DNA of 64,000 nucleotides from Myxococcus guangdongensis (GTDB lineage Bacteria; Myxococcota; Myxococcia; Myxococcales; Myxococcaceae). Below are positions 51,106-59,533 of this stretch, piece by piece. Below the pieces are notes generated by a model. It saw only the letters and a list, made by a program, of their open reading frames with translations, made no database searches and was not told the DNA's origin. The stretch covers positions 62,001-126,000 of the forward strand of contig NZ_JAJVKW010000005.1 of the NCBI RefSeq assembly GCF_024198255.1, read 5' to 3'. A program made the position numbers and the translations under genes. How positions within the stretch are numbered: position 1 is the stretch's first letter; every line of letters begins with the position of its first letter.

Positions 51106-53106
51106 ATGTCGGCGCCGTTCCATCCGGACCAGCTGGTTCCCGGCAGTGAAGTGGGCCCGTGGCGCGTGGTGGCGTCGCTGGGCGCGGGAGGTTTCGGCCG
51201 CGTCTTCAAGGTCGAGCGGGGAGGGCGCTTCTTCACGATGAAGATGGCGCTGCGCCCCGCCGGCTCCCAGGTCTCCGAGGAGGAGGACGTCAACGGTCGG
51301 CTGTCGCACGAGGTGGCCGCGCTGCTCGCCTGCGCGCCGCACCCGAACCTTCCCCGCCTCCACGCCGTGGACCGCTGGCCGGAGCCCCCCGAGGGCTACC
51401 TGTTCTTCGTCACCGACTTCATCGACGGAGAAACCTTCCACGAGTGGCGCTGGCGCGTGAAGCCCTCCGCGGCGCACCTGCTGTCCGTCTTCACCGAGGT
51501 GGTGCGCGCCGTGTCGGACCTCCACCGGCGAGGCCTGCACCACCGCGACCTGAAGGGCGACAACCTCCTCATCCGCCGCGATGACGAGCGCCCGTTCCTC
51601 ATCGACCTGGGCACCGTGCGCATGCCGGGCGCGACGACGCTGACGGTGGGCGTGGCGCCAGCCTCTCCGCACCTGTTGCCACCCGAATGCGTGGCCTTCC
51701 TGCGCGAGGGCCTCTGGGAGCAGGGCGCGCGCTTCGACGCGGGCATCCCCGGAGACCTCTACGCGCTGGGCGCGCTGCTCTACGAAGCGCTCACGGACGG
51801 GTACGCCTTCGACCCGAGGCTGCCGTACGACAGGCTGCTGCCCGCCATCGAGACGGTGACGCCGCGCGCGCCACACCTGGTCAACCCCAAGGTGCCTCCC
51901 GCGCTGGGGGACCTCGCGCTGCGGCTGCTCGCCAAGCGCCCCGAGGACCGCTACCCGAACACCGAGGCGCTGCTCCAGGCCCTGTGGGAGGTCGCCAAGG
52001 AGAAGCGTCAGCCGGCCTGGAGGCTGTCGCTGGACCTTCCTCCCGAGCCCGAGTCCCCGCGCGACGTGGACTCGAACACTCCCCGGGTGCGCATGGTGCC
52101 GGAGCTCGTGCGCACGCCCGAGCCCTCCGCGTCGGACGCGGAGCAGGACTCCGACGCGGAGAACACACCTTCGCATCCCCTCGCACCGGAGGCCGTCGCC
52201 GCGCCGGCAGACGCGCTCCCGACCAGTCCTCCGCCGCCACCCGCGCCCACGCCGCCACCCCGCGAGCCCTCCTGGACGCGTGGTGTCGCGGTGGGCGTGC
52301 TGGTGCTGTTCGTCCTGGGCGCGGTGGCCCTGGGCGTCTCGCGTCGCGAGTCGCCCGCTTCGAGCTCCACGCAGGCGGTCGCCCCCCTCCCACCTCCTGC
52401 AGAGAAAGGAAGTCCTGTCGTGACGAGTCGTCCCCTCACGCCCCCCGACACAGCCCGTCCCTCTTCACCGTCCGCCGAGCCCGCCGAGGCTCCCACGCGG
52501 TGGGCCTCCGTCACGCCTCCTCCTTCGGACGAGCCATCCCGCGAGTCGACCCCGACGAGGAAGCGTGGCTCGGTGAGCGGCACCTTGGGGAAGACGGCGG
52601 CGGTGGCGTGCCTGGCCGGAGCCTGCGCGGGCAGCTCCCCTCAGACACGCATGACGTCGCCCGAGGCGGAGTGCCCGCCGGGCTCCGTCGAGCGTCTCCT
52701 GGCACTGAAGTTCGAACCGGGAATGCCGTTGGCCAAGGACAGCGCCGCGCTCGTGGACCTCGCCACCATCGAGCGCTGGACGGGGGAAATGCCGCTGCCT
52801 CCCGAAGGGCCCGTGACCGTCTACGTCTTCCGGAACTTCCCACTCCGGTACCAGGCGAAAGTCTTCCCCCCGCGGACGAAGTTCCACGGGAGGCTCTTCC
52901 ACGGTCAGAGCAGGTACTACGTCTGGCTCACCGAGGCGGAGACTCCCGATGGCAATCGCACGGAGGTCTGTTTCCAGGTGGGGTTCCAGGACGACCGTGA
53001 GCCCGTGACGCTGGGCATGCAATACCTCAAGAGCAGCACCCCCGAGCGGAAGCTGATCAACCCGCTCGTGGAGATCTACATCGCCAGCCACCTCGGAAGG
53101 CCGTGA
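51106..53106 (+). CDS. membrane-bound eukaryotic-like Ser/Thr protein kinase with fused C-terminal secreted domain
   Basis: A 666-residue protein. Kinase domain about residues 15-305: GAGGFGRVFKV loop, catalytic-lysine site TMKMAL, HHRDLKGDNLLI (HRDLK), LIDLGTVRMPG (DLG in place of DFG), GDLYALGALLYEALTDG. Then a Pro/Ser-rich linker, a membrane helix (GVAVGVLVLFVLGAVALGV, about 392-410), another long linker, and a C-terminal domain from about 505 that starts with a lipobox-like LAGAC and runs RLLALKFEPGMPLAKD, VYVFRNFPLRYQAKVFPPR, EVCFQVGFQDDREPV. The last part looks like a stand-alone lipoprotein fused on. Its stop is followed one base later by the DUF2381 gene, its usual partner in myxobacteria. 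Confidence 0.9.
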   Translation: MSAPFHPDQLVPGSEVGPWRVVASLGAGGFGRVFKVERGGRFFTMKMALRPAGSQVSEEEDVNGRLSHEVAALLACAPHPNLPRLHAVDRWPEPPEGYLFFVTDFIDGETFHEWRWRVKPSAAHLLSVFTEVVRAVSDLHRRGLHHRDLKGDNLLIRRDDERPFLIDLGTVRMPGATTLTVGVAPASPHLLPPECVAFLREGLWEQGARFDAGIPGDLYALGALLYEALTDGYAFDPRLPYDRLLPAIETVTPRAPHLVNPKVPPALGDLALRLLAKRPEDRYPNTEALLQALWEVAKEKRQPAWRLSLDLPPEPESPRDVDSNTPRVRMVPELVRTPEPSASDAEQDSDAENTPSHPLAPEAVAAPADALPTSPPPPPAPTPPPREPSWTRGVAVGVLVLFVLGAVALGVSRRESPASSSTQAVAPLPPPAEKGSPVVTSRPLTPPDTARPSSPSAEPAEAPTRWASVTPPPSDEPSRESTPTRKRGSVSGTLGKTAAVACLAGACAGSSPQTRMTSPEAECPPGSVERLLALKFEPGMPLAKDSAALVDLATIERWTGEMPLPPEGPVTVYVFRNFPLRYQAKVFPPRTKFHGRLFHGQSRYYVWLTEAETPDGNRTEVCFQVGFQDDREPVTLGMQYLKSSTPERKLINPLVEIYIASHLGRP

Positions 53107-53107
53107 C

Positions 53108-54028
53108 TTGCTCGCCGCATTCCCGGTCCTCGCACTCACCTGGGGTGTCCTGCTGAGTTCGGGCGCGGAGCCTCCGGGGCTCGCCTCTTCTGCGCTGCTG
53201 CCCCCCGTGCGTCGGCTCGACGTGAGCAGCGAGAACGTCGTGCCGGCTCCCGAGATTCGCATCGCCCCGGGGCGCTCCACGACCCTCTTCTTCGACGCCC
53301 GCATCCGGACCGACGATGTCGTGCTGGAAGGACGTGAGCGCTTCCAGCGTGTGGGCCTGGCCGATGACCACCTGGCGCTCGTGCCCTCGAGCACGCTCCG
53401 TCCCGGGGCGCGGCTGCGCCTGGGGGTCCGCTTCCTCGATGGCGCCGCTCCAGAGCAGCTGGTGTTCTGGTTGGTGGTGGACCCGACGCGAGCTGAACCC
53501 CAGGTCGAGGTCTTCCGCCGGGTGCGCACCGCGGAGTCCTATCGACGGGAGGTCGACGAACTCAGGGCTCGGCTGGCCCAGGCGCGCTCCGAGCTCGAGC
53601 GACTCCATTCCACGGGGCGCAGCTCGGGTTCCCTGGAGGAGGTGGTCGCGACGCTGGGGCGGTCCGCCGGGTTGCTCCATGTGCGTGGGCTCGAGTTCGC
53701 GCACCACCCAGGGTCCGACCTGCACGCCCTGAAGCTTCAGCATGTGGCCCTCGCCGCTCAGTGGAGTGCCCTGTTGGTGACCCTCCACGCTCCGCCAGGG
53801 GGCGTGGGGTGGGTGGCGAGCGGAGGCTCGCTCACCAGGGCTTCGGGGCAGGTGCTCGAACTGAAGCCTCCCTGGCAGTCGACGCCGGTCATCTCGGAGG
53901 AGACGCAAACCCAGGAGGTGGTCGTCCTCCTCGCTGACGAATCCGCCCTGACGCCCGGGCGCTACACCCTCAAGCTCTGGGACGCCCGGGGGCGGACGTT
54001 GACGGTGGAGCGACTCGAGGTGAAGTGA
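53108..54028 (+). CDS. DUF2381 family protein, kinase partner
   Basis: A 306-residue protein of DUF2381, a paralogous family of Myxococcaceae often located next to Ser/Thr kinases; function unknown. A signal-like N-terminus (LLAAFPVLALTWGVLLSSG, read with TTG start at 53108) precedes the mature part: VRRLDVSSENVVPAPEIRIAPG at the start, RFQRVGLADDHLALVPSSTL, EQLVFWLVVDPTRAEPQVEV, a coiled-coil (REVDELRARLAQARSELERL, about 148-170) and a C-terminal beta domain (VVVLLADESALTPGRYTLKLWD). Expected in the periplasm. Only one base separates it from the kinase gene, so they form an operon. Confidence 0.86.
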   Translation: MLAAFPVLALTWGVLLSSGAEPPGLASSALLPPVRRLDVSSENVVPAPEIRIAPGRSTTLFFDARIRTDDVVLEGRERFQRVGLADDHLALVPSSTLRPGARLRLGVRFLDGAAPEQLVFWLVVDPTRAEPQVEVFRRVRTAESYRREVDELRARLAQARSELERLHSTGRSSGSLEEVVATLGRSAGLLHVRGLEFAHHPGSDLHALKLQHVALAAQWSALLVTLHAPPGGVGWVASGGSLTRASGQVLELKPPWQSTPVISEETQTQEVVVLLADESALTPGRYTLKLWDARGRTLTVERLEVK

Positions 54029-54083
54029 CGGCGCGAGGGGCCTTGAGCCTCGTGGCCCACCGTGTAGGGTGCCGCCCCGGACG

Positions 54084-54866
54084 ATGACCCCTCCGCTTCC
54101 TTCCGATGCCCCGCGCTGCATCCGCGCCGACTCCCGCGAGCCCTCGGGCTATCGCGAAGCTTTGGGCGAGCGCCGCGCCTCGCTGCTGCTCACCGACCCG
54201 CCGTACTGTCTGCTCACGCGGCGCCGCAAGGGCGGGGACCTGAGGGATCCTCGCGCGCACAAGAAGATCGACCAGAACCCCATCGTCCGGTTCGAGACGG
54301 TGCGCGACTACCGCGCGTTCTCCGAGGCCTGGCTCACGCGCGCGCTGGCGCACCTGACGCCCGACGCGCCGCTGGTCATCTGGACGAACCTGCTCGGCAA
54401 GGAGCCCATCCTCACCGCCGCGCGTGCGCTGGGCTATCCCCACCTGCGCGGCGAGTTCACCTGGGGCAAGCGCACCACGGACAAGAACGCGAACGAGCAG
54501 ACCCTGCGCGTCTACGAGGTCGCGCTCGTCATCGCGAGGACGCCCGAGGCGGTGCTCGCGCCCGGGGACCTGTCCACCGTCTGGGCCGTCGTCGGCGGCT
54601 ATGACGATGATGGCGACGCCGCGCGCTGGGGCAGCCATCCCCACCACAAGCCGTTCTCCGTCGTCGAGCCGCTGGTGCGCACGTACAGTCGACCCGGTGA
54701 GACGGTGTTGGACCCGTTCGCTGGCAGTGGCTCATTGCCCGCGGCCGCGCTGCGCCTGGGCCGACAGACGGCGTGTCTCGAAATCGAGCCTGAGTGGGCC
54801 GAGCGCGTCACCCACCGCCTGCGCGAGACGGCCGCCGCGTACCCTCAGCCTCCGAGTGCCAGGTAG
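54084..54866 (+). CDS. site-specific DNA methyltransferase (N6-adenine or N4-cytosine, beta type)
   Basis: A 260-residue DNA methyltransferase of the N6_N4_Mtase family. Catalytic motif IV is LLLTDPPYCLLT (DPPY) near residue 40, and the SAM-binding motif I comes later in ETVLDPFAGSGSLPAAALRLG (about 214-232), the order of the beta class. PYxR-like and KPFSVVEPLVRTYSRPGE precede it. The specificity domain between is short, so it likely recognises a short site. I saw no restriction endonuclease next to it, so it acts as an orphan: epigenetic regulation or protection are possible. The ATG at 54084 is used; GTG at 54069 is in frame. Confidence 0.88.
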   Translation: MTPPLPSDAPRCIRADSREPSGYREALGERRASLLLTDPPYCLLTRRRKGGDLRDPRAHKKIDQNPIVRFETVRDYRAFSEAWLTRALAHLTPDAPLVIWTNLLGKEPILTAARALGYPHLRGEFTWGKRTTDKNANEQTLRVYEVALVIARTPEAVLAPGDLSTVWAVVGGYDDDGDAARWGSHPHHKPFSVVEPLVRTYSRPGETVLDPFAGSGSLPAAALRLGRQTACLEIEPEWAERVTHRLRETAAAYPQPPSAR

Positions 54867-54928
54867 CACCGCGACTCGAATCCGCGAAGCAGGTCCGAGG
54901 GGCGGCGCGTCCTCTTCAACACGAGCCT

Positions 54929-55567
54929 TCAGCCCCCGAGCGCCCGGTAGAGCTTCGTCTCCGACCAGCGGGGCACGTCGGTGGGACGGTGCCCCCACCA
55001 GTTCATCACCAGCGTGCGCCGCAGCCGCGCGCGCCCCGGCAGCTTCCCGTCCGGCACCTGGTTCTCCGCGTCCAGCACGCCGTGCGTCAGCGAGCCGTCG
55101 AACACCACCAGCCGATTGGGCCTGGGCGTCACCAGGTCCGCGGTGTCCATCCGCGACGGGGCGAGGGACGGGTTGGATTCATCCGGCTTCTCCCTTGTCA
55201 CCACCAGCGCGCCGCCGCGCACCCGGTTGAGGAAGAGCACCGAGCCGATGCGCGGATGCACCAGCTTCCCCGTGCGCAGCGCCAGCTTCTCGTCCCGGTC
55301 CTGATGGAAGTCCACGCGCACGTCCGTCGGGTACATGCGCGACAGCCACCACTCCACGCCCGCGATGCGCCGCCGGCCGGCGATGGCCGGGCGCAGCGCG
55401 GTGACGATGTCCTCCACGACATTCGTCGGCGGGCCGAAGTCGTACCAGAACGTCGTCTGGTACGTGTCCTTCAGCCGCTCGCGGCCGAGGACTCCCAGGC
55501 GCCGCAACAGCCGGCGGAAGAGGACGGGGGGCACGGCGGCTTCGGTGAGCTGGACGAGGGTTTCCAC
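54929..55567 (-). CDS. 2OG-Fe(II) oxygenase (prolyl-hydroxylase-like)
   Basis: A protein of about 212 residues with the iron site of 2OG oxygenases: VDFHQDRDEKLAL (HxD pair), FDGSLTHGVLDAENQ (distal His), and RLRRTLVMNWWGHRP (2-oxoglutarate Arg followed by the core). SVLFLNRVRGGALVVTRE is the strand before, as in prolyl 4-hydroxylase-like enzymes. The start is uncertain: no ATG is in frame near the fold start; GTG at 55567 is the nearest reasonable codon, and a CTG or upstream start could add residues. Divergent from the symporter gene. A second oxygenase-like protein lies at 22840-23646 but is only distantly similar. Confidence 0.8.
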   Translation of the reverse strand: METLVQLTEAAVPPVLFRRLLRRLGVLGRERLKDTYQTTFWYDFGPPTNVVEDIVTALRPAIAGRRRIAGVEWWLSRMYPTDVRVDFHQDRDEKLALRTGKLVHPRIGSVLFLNRVRGGALVVTREKPDESNPSLAPSRMDTADLVTPRPNRLVVFDGSLTHGVLDAENQVPDGKLPGRARLRRTLVMNWWGHRPTDVPRWSETKLYRALGG

Positions 55568-55672
55568 GGCGAAGCGCAGCTTTGTCCCATGCGGAGGGTG
55601 GGCGCCACCTTCCTTTGCCAGTAGGCTGCGCGCCCCATTGCCCTCCCGCCGGGAGGACGCGGAGATTGCGCG

Positions 55673-56950
55673 ATGAAGGCTCACCACAAGATGCTCATCG
55701 GCATCGTCACCGGCACGGTGGCGGGGCTCGGCGCGAATGCCCTCGCGGGCGGTGCACCCTGGCTGGACTGGGCCGTCAACAACGTGGCCTCCCCGGCGGG
55801 GCAGATCTTCATCCGCCTGCTCCTCATGCTGGTGGTGCCGCTGCTGTTCGCGGCCCTCGTCATGGGCGTGGCGGAGCTGGACCTGAAGCAGGTGGGCCGC
55901 CTCGGTGCGCGCACGCTGGGCTACACCGTGGTGTTCTCCACCATCTCCGTGCTCATCGGCCTGGTGGCGGTCAACGTCATCCAGCCCGGCCACGGCCTGA
56001 GCGAGGAGGCGCGCGCGCTCGCCCGGGGCGCCACCCAGGTGAAGGCCGCGCCCCCTCCGTCGGAGACGTCCTTCGGCGCGGTCCTAATGTCCATGGTGCC
56101 CACCAACCCGCTCAAGGCCGCGGCGGACGGGGACATGATCGGTCTCATCGTCTTCTCGCTCATCTTCGGCCTGGGCGTGGCGCTCACGCCGACGGAGGGC
56201 GTACAGCGCCTGAAGGAGACCATCCAGGGGCTCTACGACGTGATGATGAAGCTCATCGACGGCGTGCTGCGGCTGGCCCCCTACGGCGTCGGCGCGCTGC
56301 TGTTCGCCATGACCGCCAAGCTGGGGCTGGGCATCCTCGCGCAGCTGGCGGCGTACGTGGGCACGGTGCTGCTGGCGTTGTCGGTGCACATGTTCATCGT
56401 CTACTCGCTGTCGGTGCGCTTCCTGGGCGGGCGCAATCCCATCGAGTTCTTCCGCGACTGCCGGCTCGCCATCGTGACGGCGTTCTCCACGTCCTCCTCC
56501 AGCGCCACGCTGCCCACCGCGCTCAAGGTCGCCGAGGAGAACCTCAAGCTGCCCCCCAACGTGTCGCGCTTCGTGCTGACGGCCGGCTCGGCGATGAACC
56601 AGAACGGCACCGCGCTCTTCGAGGGCGTCACCGTGCTCTTCCTCGCGCAGGTCTACGAGGTGCCGCTGGATTTGTCGCAGCAGGCGCTCATCATGTTCAT
56701 CTGCATCCTGGCGGGAATCGGGACGGCGGGCGTGCCCGCGGGCTCCATCCCCGTCATCGCGATGATCCTCACCATGTTCAAGATTCCGGTGGAAGGCCTG
56801 GGCCTGGTGCTGGGCGTGGACCGCTTCCTGGACATGTGCCGCACCACGCTCAACGTCACCGGAGACCTGGCCGCCGCCGTGTACGTGGCGCGCGGAGAAC
56901 CGCCCGCTCGCACGGACGCGGAGCGGGCAGCGGGGCCTTCCGCCTCCTGA
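55673..56950 (+). CDS. dicarboxylate/amino acid:cation symporter (DAACS)
   Basis: A 425-residue inner-membrane symporter of the DAACS family (GltP/DctA type), importing dicarboxylates such as glutamate, aspartate or C4-acids with Na+ or H+. About eight transmembrane helices; signature loops are AFSTSSSSATLPTALKVAEEN (HP1 with serine-rich motif) near residues 270-290, AGSAMNQNGTALFEGVTVLF (TM7, NMDGT-type here NQNGT) and the HP2-like ILAGIGTAGVPAGSIPVIAM. Signal-like start MKAHHKMLIGIVTGTVAGLG is the first helix. The ATG at 55673 is preceded by gggaggacgcggagatt. Not apparently linked to the next gene (slyD, 66 bases on). Confidence 0.93.
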   Translation: MKAHHKMLIGIVTGTVAGLGANALAGGAPWLDWAVNNVASPAGQIFIRLLLMLVVPLLFAALVMGVAELDLKQVGRLGARTLGYTVVFSTISVLIGLVAVNVIQPGHGLSEEARALARGATQVKAAPPPSETSFGAVLMSMVPTNPLKAAADGDMIGLIVFSLIFGLGVALTPTEGVQRLKETIQGLYDVMMKLIDGVLRLAPYGVGALLFAMTAKLGLGILAQLAAYVGTVLLALSVHMFIVYSLSVRFLGGRNPIEFFRDCRLAIVTAFSTSSSSATLPTALKVAEENLKLPPNVSRFVLTAGSAMNQNGTALFEGVTVLFLAQVYEVPLDLSQQALIMFICILAGIGTAGVPAGSIPVIAMILTMFKIPVEGLGLVLGVDRFLDMCRTTLNVTGDLAAAVYVARGEPPARTDAERAAGPSAS

Positions 56951-57016
56951 CATCGGGATGAACCCATCCCATCCTTCCCCCCGTAGTCGTCCCACCGTCG
57001 CACCCAAGGAGCCCGC

Positions 57017-57502
57017 ATGAGGGTCGCCAAGGATTCAATCGTCTCGCTCGAGTACCGGCTGCACCTCGGTGATGGACAGGTCATCGACCAGAGCGAGCCC
57101 GGCCAGCCGCTCGCCTACCTGCACGGGCACCGTCAAATCGTCCCCGGGCTCGAGGGCGCGCTGGAGGGCCTGGGCACCGGCGACAGCAAGCAGGTGGTGG
57201 TGCAGCCCGCACAGGGCTACGGCGAGCACGACCCCGAGGGCGTGCGCGTGGTGCCTCGCGCCATGCTCCCCGCGGGCTTCGTGCCGCAGCCCGGCCAGAC
57301 GCTGATGGCCCAGACGGACCAGGGCGACATCCCCCTGCGCATCTCCGAGGTGCGCGGCGACGACGTGGTCATCGACCTGAACCACCCGCTCGCCGGCAAG
57401 ACGCTGCACTTCGACGTCACCGTGAAGGAGGTCCGCCAGGCCTCCACCGAGGAGCTCTCCCACGGCCATGTCCACGGGCCGGGCGGGCACGACCACGGCT
57501 GA
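57017..57502 (+). CDS. slyD: FKBP-type peptidyl-prolyl isomerase SlyD
   Basis: A 161-residue cytosolic prolyl isomerase and chaperone. FKBP-core blocks VSLEYRLHLGDGQVIDQSEP and LAYLHGHRQIVPGLEGALEGLGTGDSK flank the chaperone insert (VVVQPAQGYGEHDPEGVRVVPRAML), followed by VRGDDVVIDLNHPLAGKTLHFDVTVKEV in pieces. The C-terminus is His-rich (ELSHGHVHGPGGHDHG), as in SlyD, which binds nickel and other metals. A strong intrinsic terminator follows. The ATG at 57017 is preceded by aaggagcccgc. Confidence 0.92.
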   Translation: MRVAKDSIVSLEYRLHLGDGQVIDQSEPGQPLAYLHGHRQIVPGLEGALEGLGTGDSKQVVVQPAQGYGEHDPEGVRVVPRAMLPAGFVPQPGQTLMAQTDQGDIPLRISEVRGDDVVIDLNHPLAGKTLHFDVTVKEVRQASTEELSHGHVHGPGGHDHG

Positions 57503-57536
57503 CGCCGGGGCGTGACGCCCTACGGCGGTGAGCGAG

Positions 57537-57566
57537 GGGGCGGGGCAGGAGTACCCCGCCCCTTTT
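57537..57566 (+). terminator. intrinsic terminator after slyD
   Basis: ggggcgggg (57537-57545) and ccccgcccc (57554-57562) form a perfect 9-bp GC stem with an 8-base loop, followed at once by tttt (57563-57566). It lies 35 bases past the slyD stop and ends its transcript before the OPT transporter gene, so the latter has its own promoter in the remaining 60 bases. Confidence 0.88.
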
Positions 57567-57628
57567 GCTTGCCTGCTGGAGTCCGTGCTTCGTGACAGCG
57601 GGGGCCGTGCACTATCTTTTCGCCCCCA

Positions 57629-59530
57629 ATGAGCCAGTCCCCGTCCCAACAGACACCGAGCCCCGCGGGGCTCCGCCTGCAGCCCGCCGACTCCAACGCC
57701 AACGAGCCCGGGGCGTCCGCGGAGAAGGACCCGGAGCTGTACTGGCTCAAACACGTCTACCAGGGGGGGGCGCGGCAGCTCACCGTGCGCGCCGTCATCG
57801 CGGGTATGTTGATTGGCGCGGTGATGTGTCTGTCCAACCTCTACGTCATCCTCAAGACGGGTTGGAGCCTGGGCGTCACCATCACCGCCTGCATCCTGGC
57901 GTTCGCGGTGTTCAGCACGCTGCGCTCGCTGCGCCTGTTGAAGAACGACTTCACGGACCTGGAGAACAACGCCATGGGCTCGGTGGCCTCGGCGGCCGGG
58001 TACATGACGGGCGGCGGCAACATGGCCGCGGTGCCCGCGCTGCTCATGCTCACTGGCACGCTGCCGCCCGCGGGCTGGCTGGTGGTGTGGTTCGCGGTCA
58101 TCTCCGCGCTGGGCGTCTTCGCGGCCATCCCCATCAAGCGCCAGCTCATCAACATCGAGGCGCTGCCGTTCCCCACCGGCACCGCCACCGCGGAGACCAT
58201 CCGCGCGCTGCACGGCCACGGCGAGGTGGCCCGGCGCAAGTCGCGGCTGCTCACGGGCGCGGGCATCATCGGCGCGCTGCTGGTGATTGTGCGTGACGCG
58301 CGCTTCTCGTGGCTGACCAACATCCCGGAGAAGGTGAGCCTGCCCTTCACCCTGTTGGGCAAGAAGGCCTCGGCGTGGACGATGTCGCTCGACTTCAGCC
58401 TGCTGCTGGTGGGCGCCGGCGCGCTGGTGAGCTTCCGCACCGGCTGGTCCATGTTCCTGGGCGCGGTGCTGTCGTACGGCTTCTTGGCCCCGGCCATGGT
58501 GACACAGGGCTCCATCCCCGAAATCACCTACAAGGCCATCAACAGCTGGATGGTGTGGACGGGCTCGGCGCTGCTGGTGTCGTCGGGACTGTTGGCGTTC
58601 GCCTTCCAGTGGAGGAGCGTGGCGCGCTCGTTCAAGGCGCTGTCGGGGCTGTTCCGGGGCAAGGGCGCGCAGCAGGAGGAGACGGACCCGCTGGCGGGGA
58701 TCGAGTGCCCGCCGTCGTGGTTCCCGCTGGGCTTCGCGGTGCTGGGGCCCATCGCCATCTTCCTGATGGCGTACCTGTTCCAGATTCCGTGGTGGGCGGG
58801 CGTGCTGGCCATGCCGCTGGCGGTGGTGATGGGCGTGGTCGCCAGCCGCGTCACCGGCGAGACGGACACCACGCCCACCAAGGCGCTCGGTCCCGTCACG
58901 CAGCTCATCTTCGGAGGCCTGGCGCCTGGGAACATCCCCGCCAACGTGATGAGCGCGAACGCCACCGGCGGCGTGGGCCTGCACTCGGCGGACCTGCTGA
59001 CCGATTTGAAGTCCGGGTGGCTGCTGGGCGCCAACCCGCGTCAGCAGTTCGTCGCGCAGCTGTTCGGCGTGGTGGCGGGCGCGGCGGTGGTGGTGCCGGT
59101 GTTCAACCTGCTGATTCCCAACGCGGACGCGCTGGGCACCGAGGAGTTCCCCGCGCCGGCCACCATGGTGTGGGCGGGCGTGTCCAAGCTGTTGGCCACG
59201 GGCGTCTCGGCCATGCCCATCACCGCGCGCTGGGGTGCGCTGTGCGGCGCGACGCTGGGCATCTGCCTGGTGCTGCTGGAGCGGTGGGCGCCCGCGAAGT
59301 TGAAGGGCTACATCCCCTCGGCCGCGGGCTTCGGGCTGGCCATCGTCATCCCGGCCTCCAGCTCCATCGCCTTCTTCCTGGGCTCGGCCATCGCCGAGGT
59401 GCTGCGCCGCAAGAAGCCCAAGCTGGCCGAGGACATGGTGCTCCCCGTGTCCTCGGGCTTCATCGCGGGGGAGAGCCTGTTGGGCATCGCCATCGCCATG
59501 GCGAAGGCCTTCGGCGTGATGCCCAAGTAG
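57629..59530 (+). CDS. OPT family oligopeptide transporter
   Basis: A 633-residue membrane protein of the OPT family, which imports small peptides or metal chelates by proton coupling. It has about 14-16 hydrophobic helices. Family blocks include LTVRAVIAGMLIGAVMCLSN and YVILKTGWSLGVTITACILA at the first helices, GYMTGGGNMAAVPALLMLTG, AIPIKRQLINIEALPFPTGTA (the conserved Arg-Gln-Leu..LPFPTG segment), and SVLFLGSAIAEVLRRKKPKL near the end. The N-terminal 45 residues are polar and cytosolic. The ATG at 57629 is used. Followed after 3 bases by the convergent outer-membrane protein gene. Confidence 0.9.
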   Translation: MSQSPSQQTPSPAGLRLQPADSNANEPGASAEKDPELYWLKHVYQGGARQLTVRAVIAGMLIGAVMCLSNLYVILKTGWSLGVTITACILAFAVFSTLRSLRLLKNDFTDLENNAMGSVASAAGYMTGGGNMAAVPALLMLTGTLPPAGWLVVWFAVISALGVFAAIPIKRQLINIEALPFPTGTATAETIRALHGHGEVARRKSRLLTGAGIIGALLVIVRDARFSWLTNIPEKVSLPFTLLGKKASAWTMSLDFSLLLVGAGALVSFRTGWSMFLGAVLSYGFLAPAMVTQGSIPEITYKAINSWMVWTGSALLVSSGLLAFAFQWRSVARSFKALSGLFRGKGAQQEETDPLAGIECPPSWFPLGFAVLGPIAIFLMAYLFQIPWWAGVLAMPLAVVMGVVASRVTGETDTTPTKALGPVTQLIFGGLAPGNIPANVMSANATGGVGLHSADLLTDLKSGWLLGANPRQQFVAQLFGVVAGAAVVVPVFNLLIPNADALGTEEFPAPATMVWAGVSKLLATGVSAMPITARWGALCGATLGICLVLLERWAPAKLKGYIPSAAGFGLAIVIPASSSIAFFLGSAIAEVLRRKKPKLAEDMVLPVSSGFIAGESLLGIAIAMAKAFGVMPK

Positions 59531-59533
59531 CCG

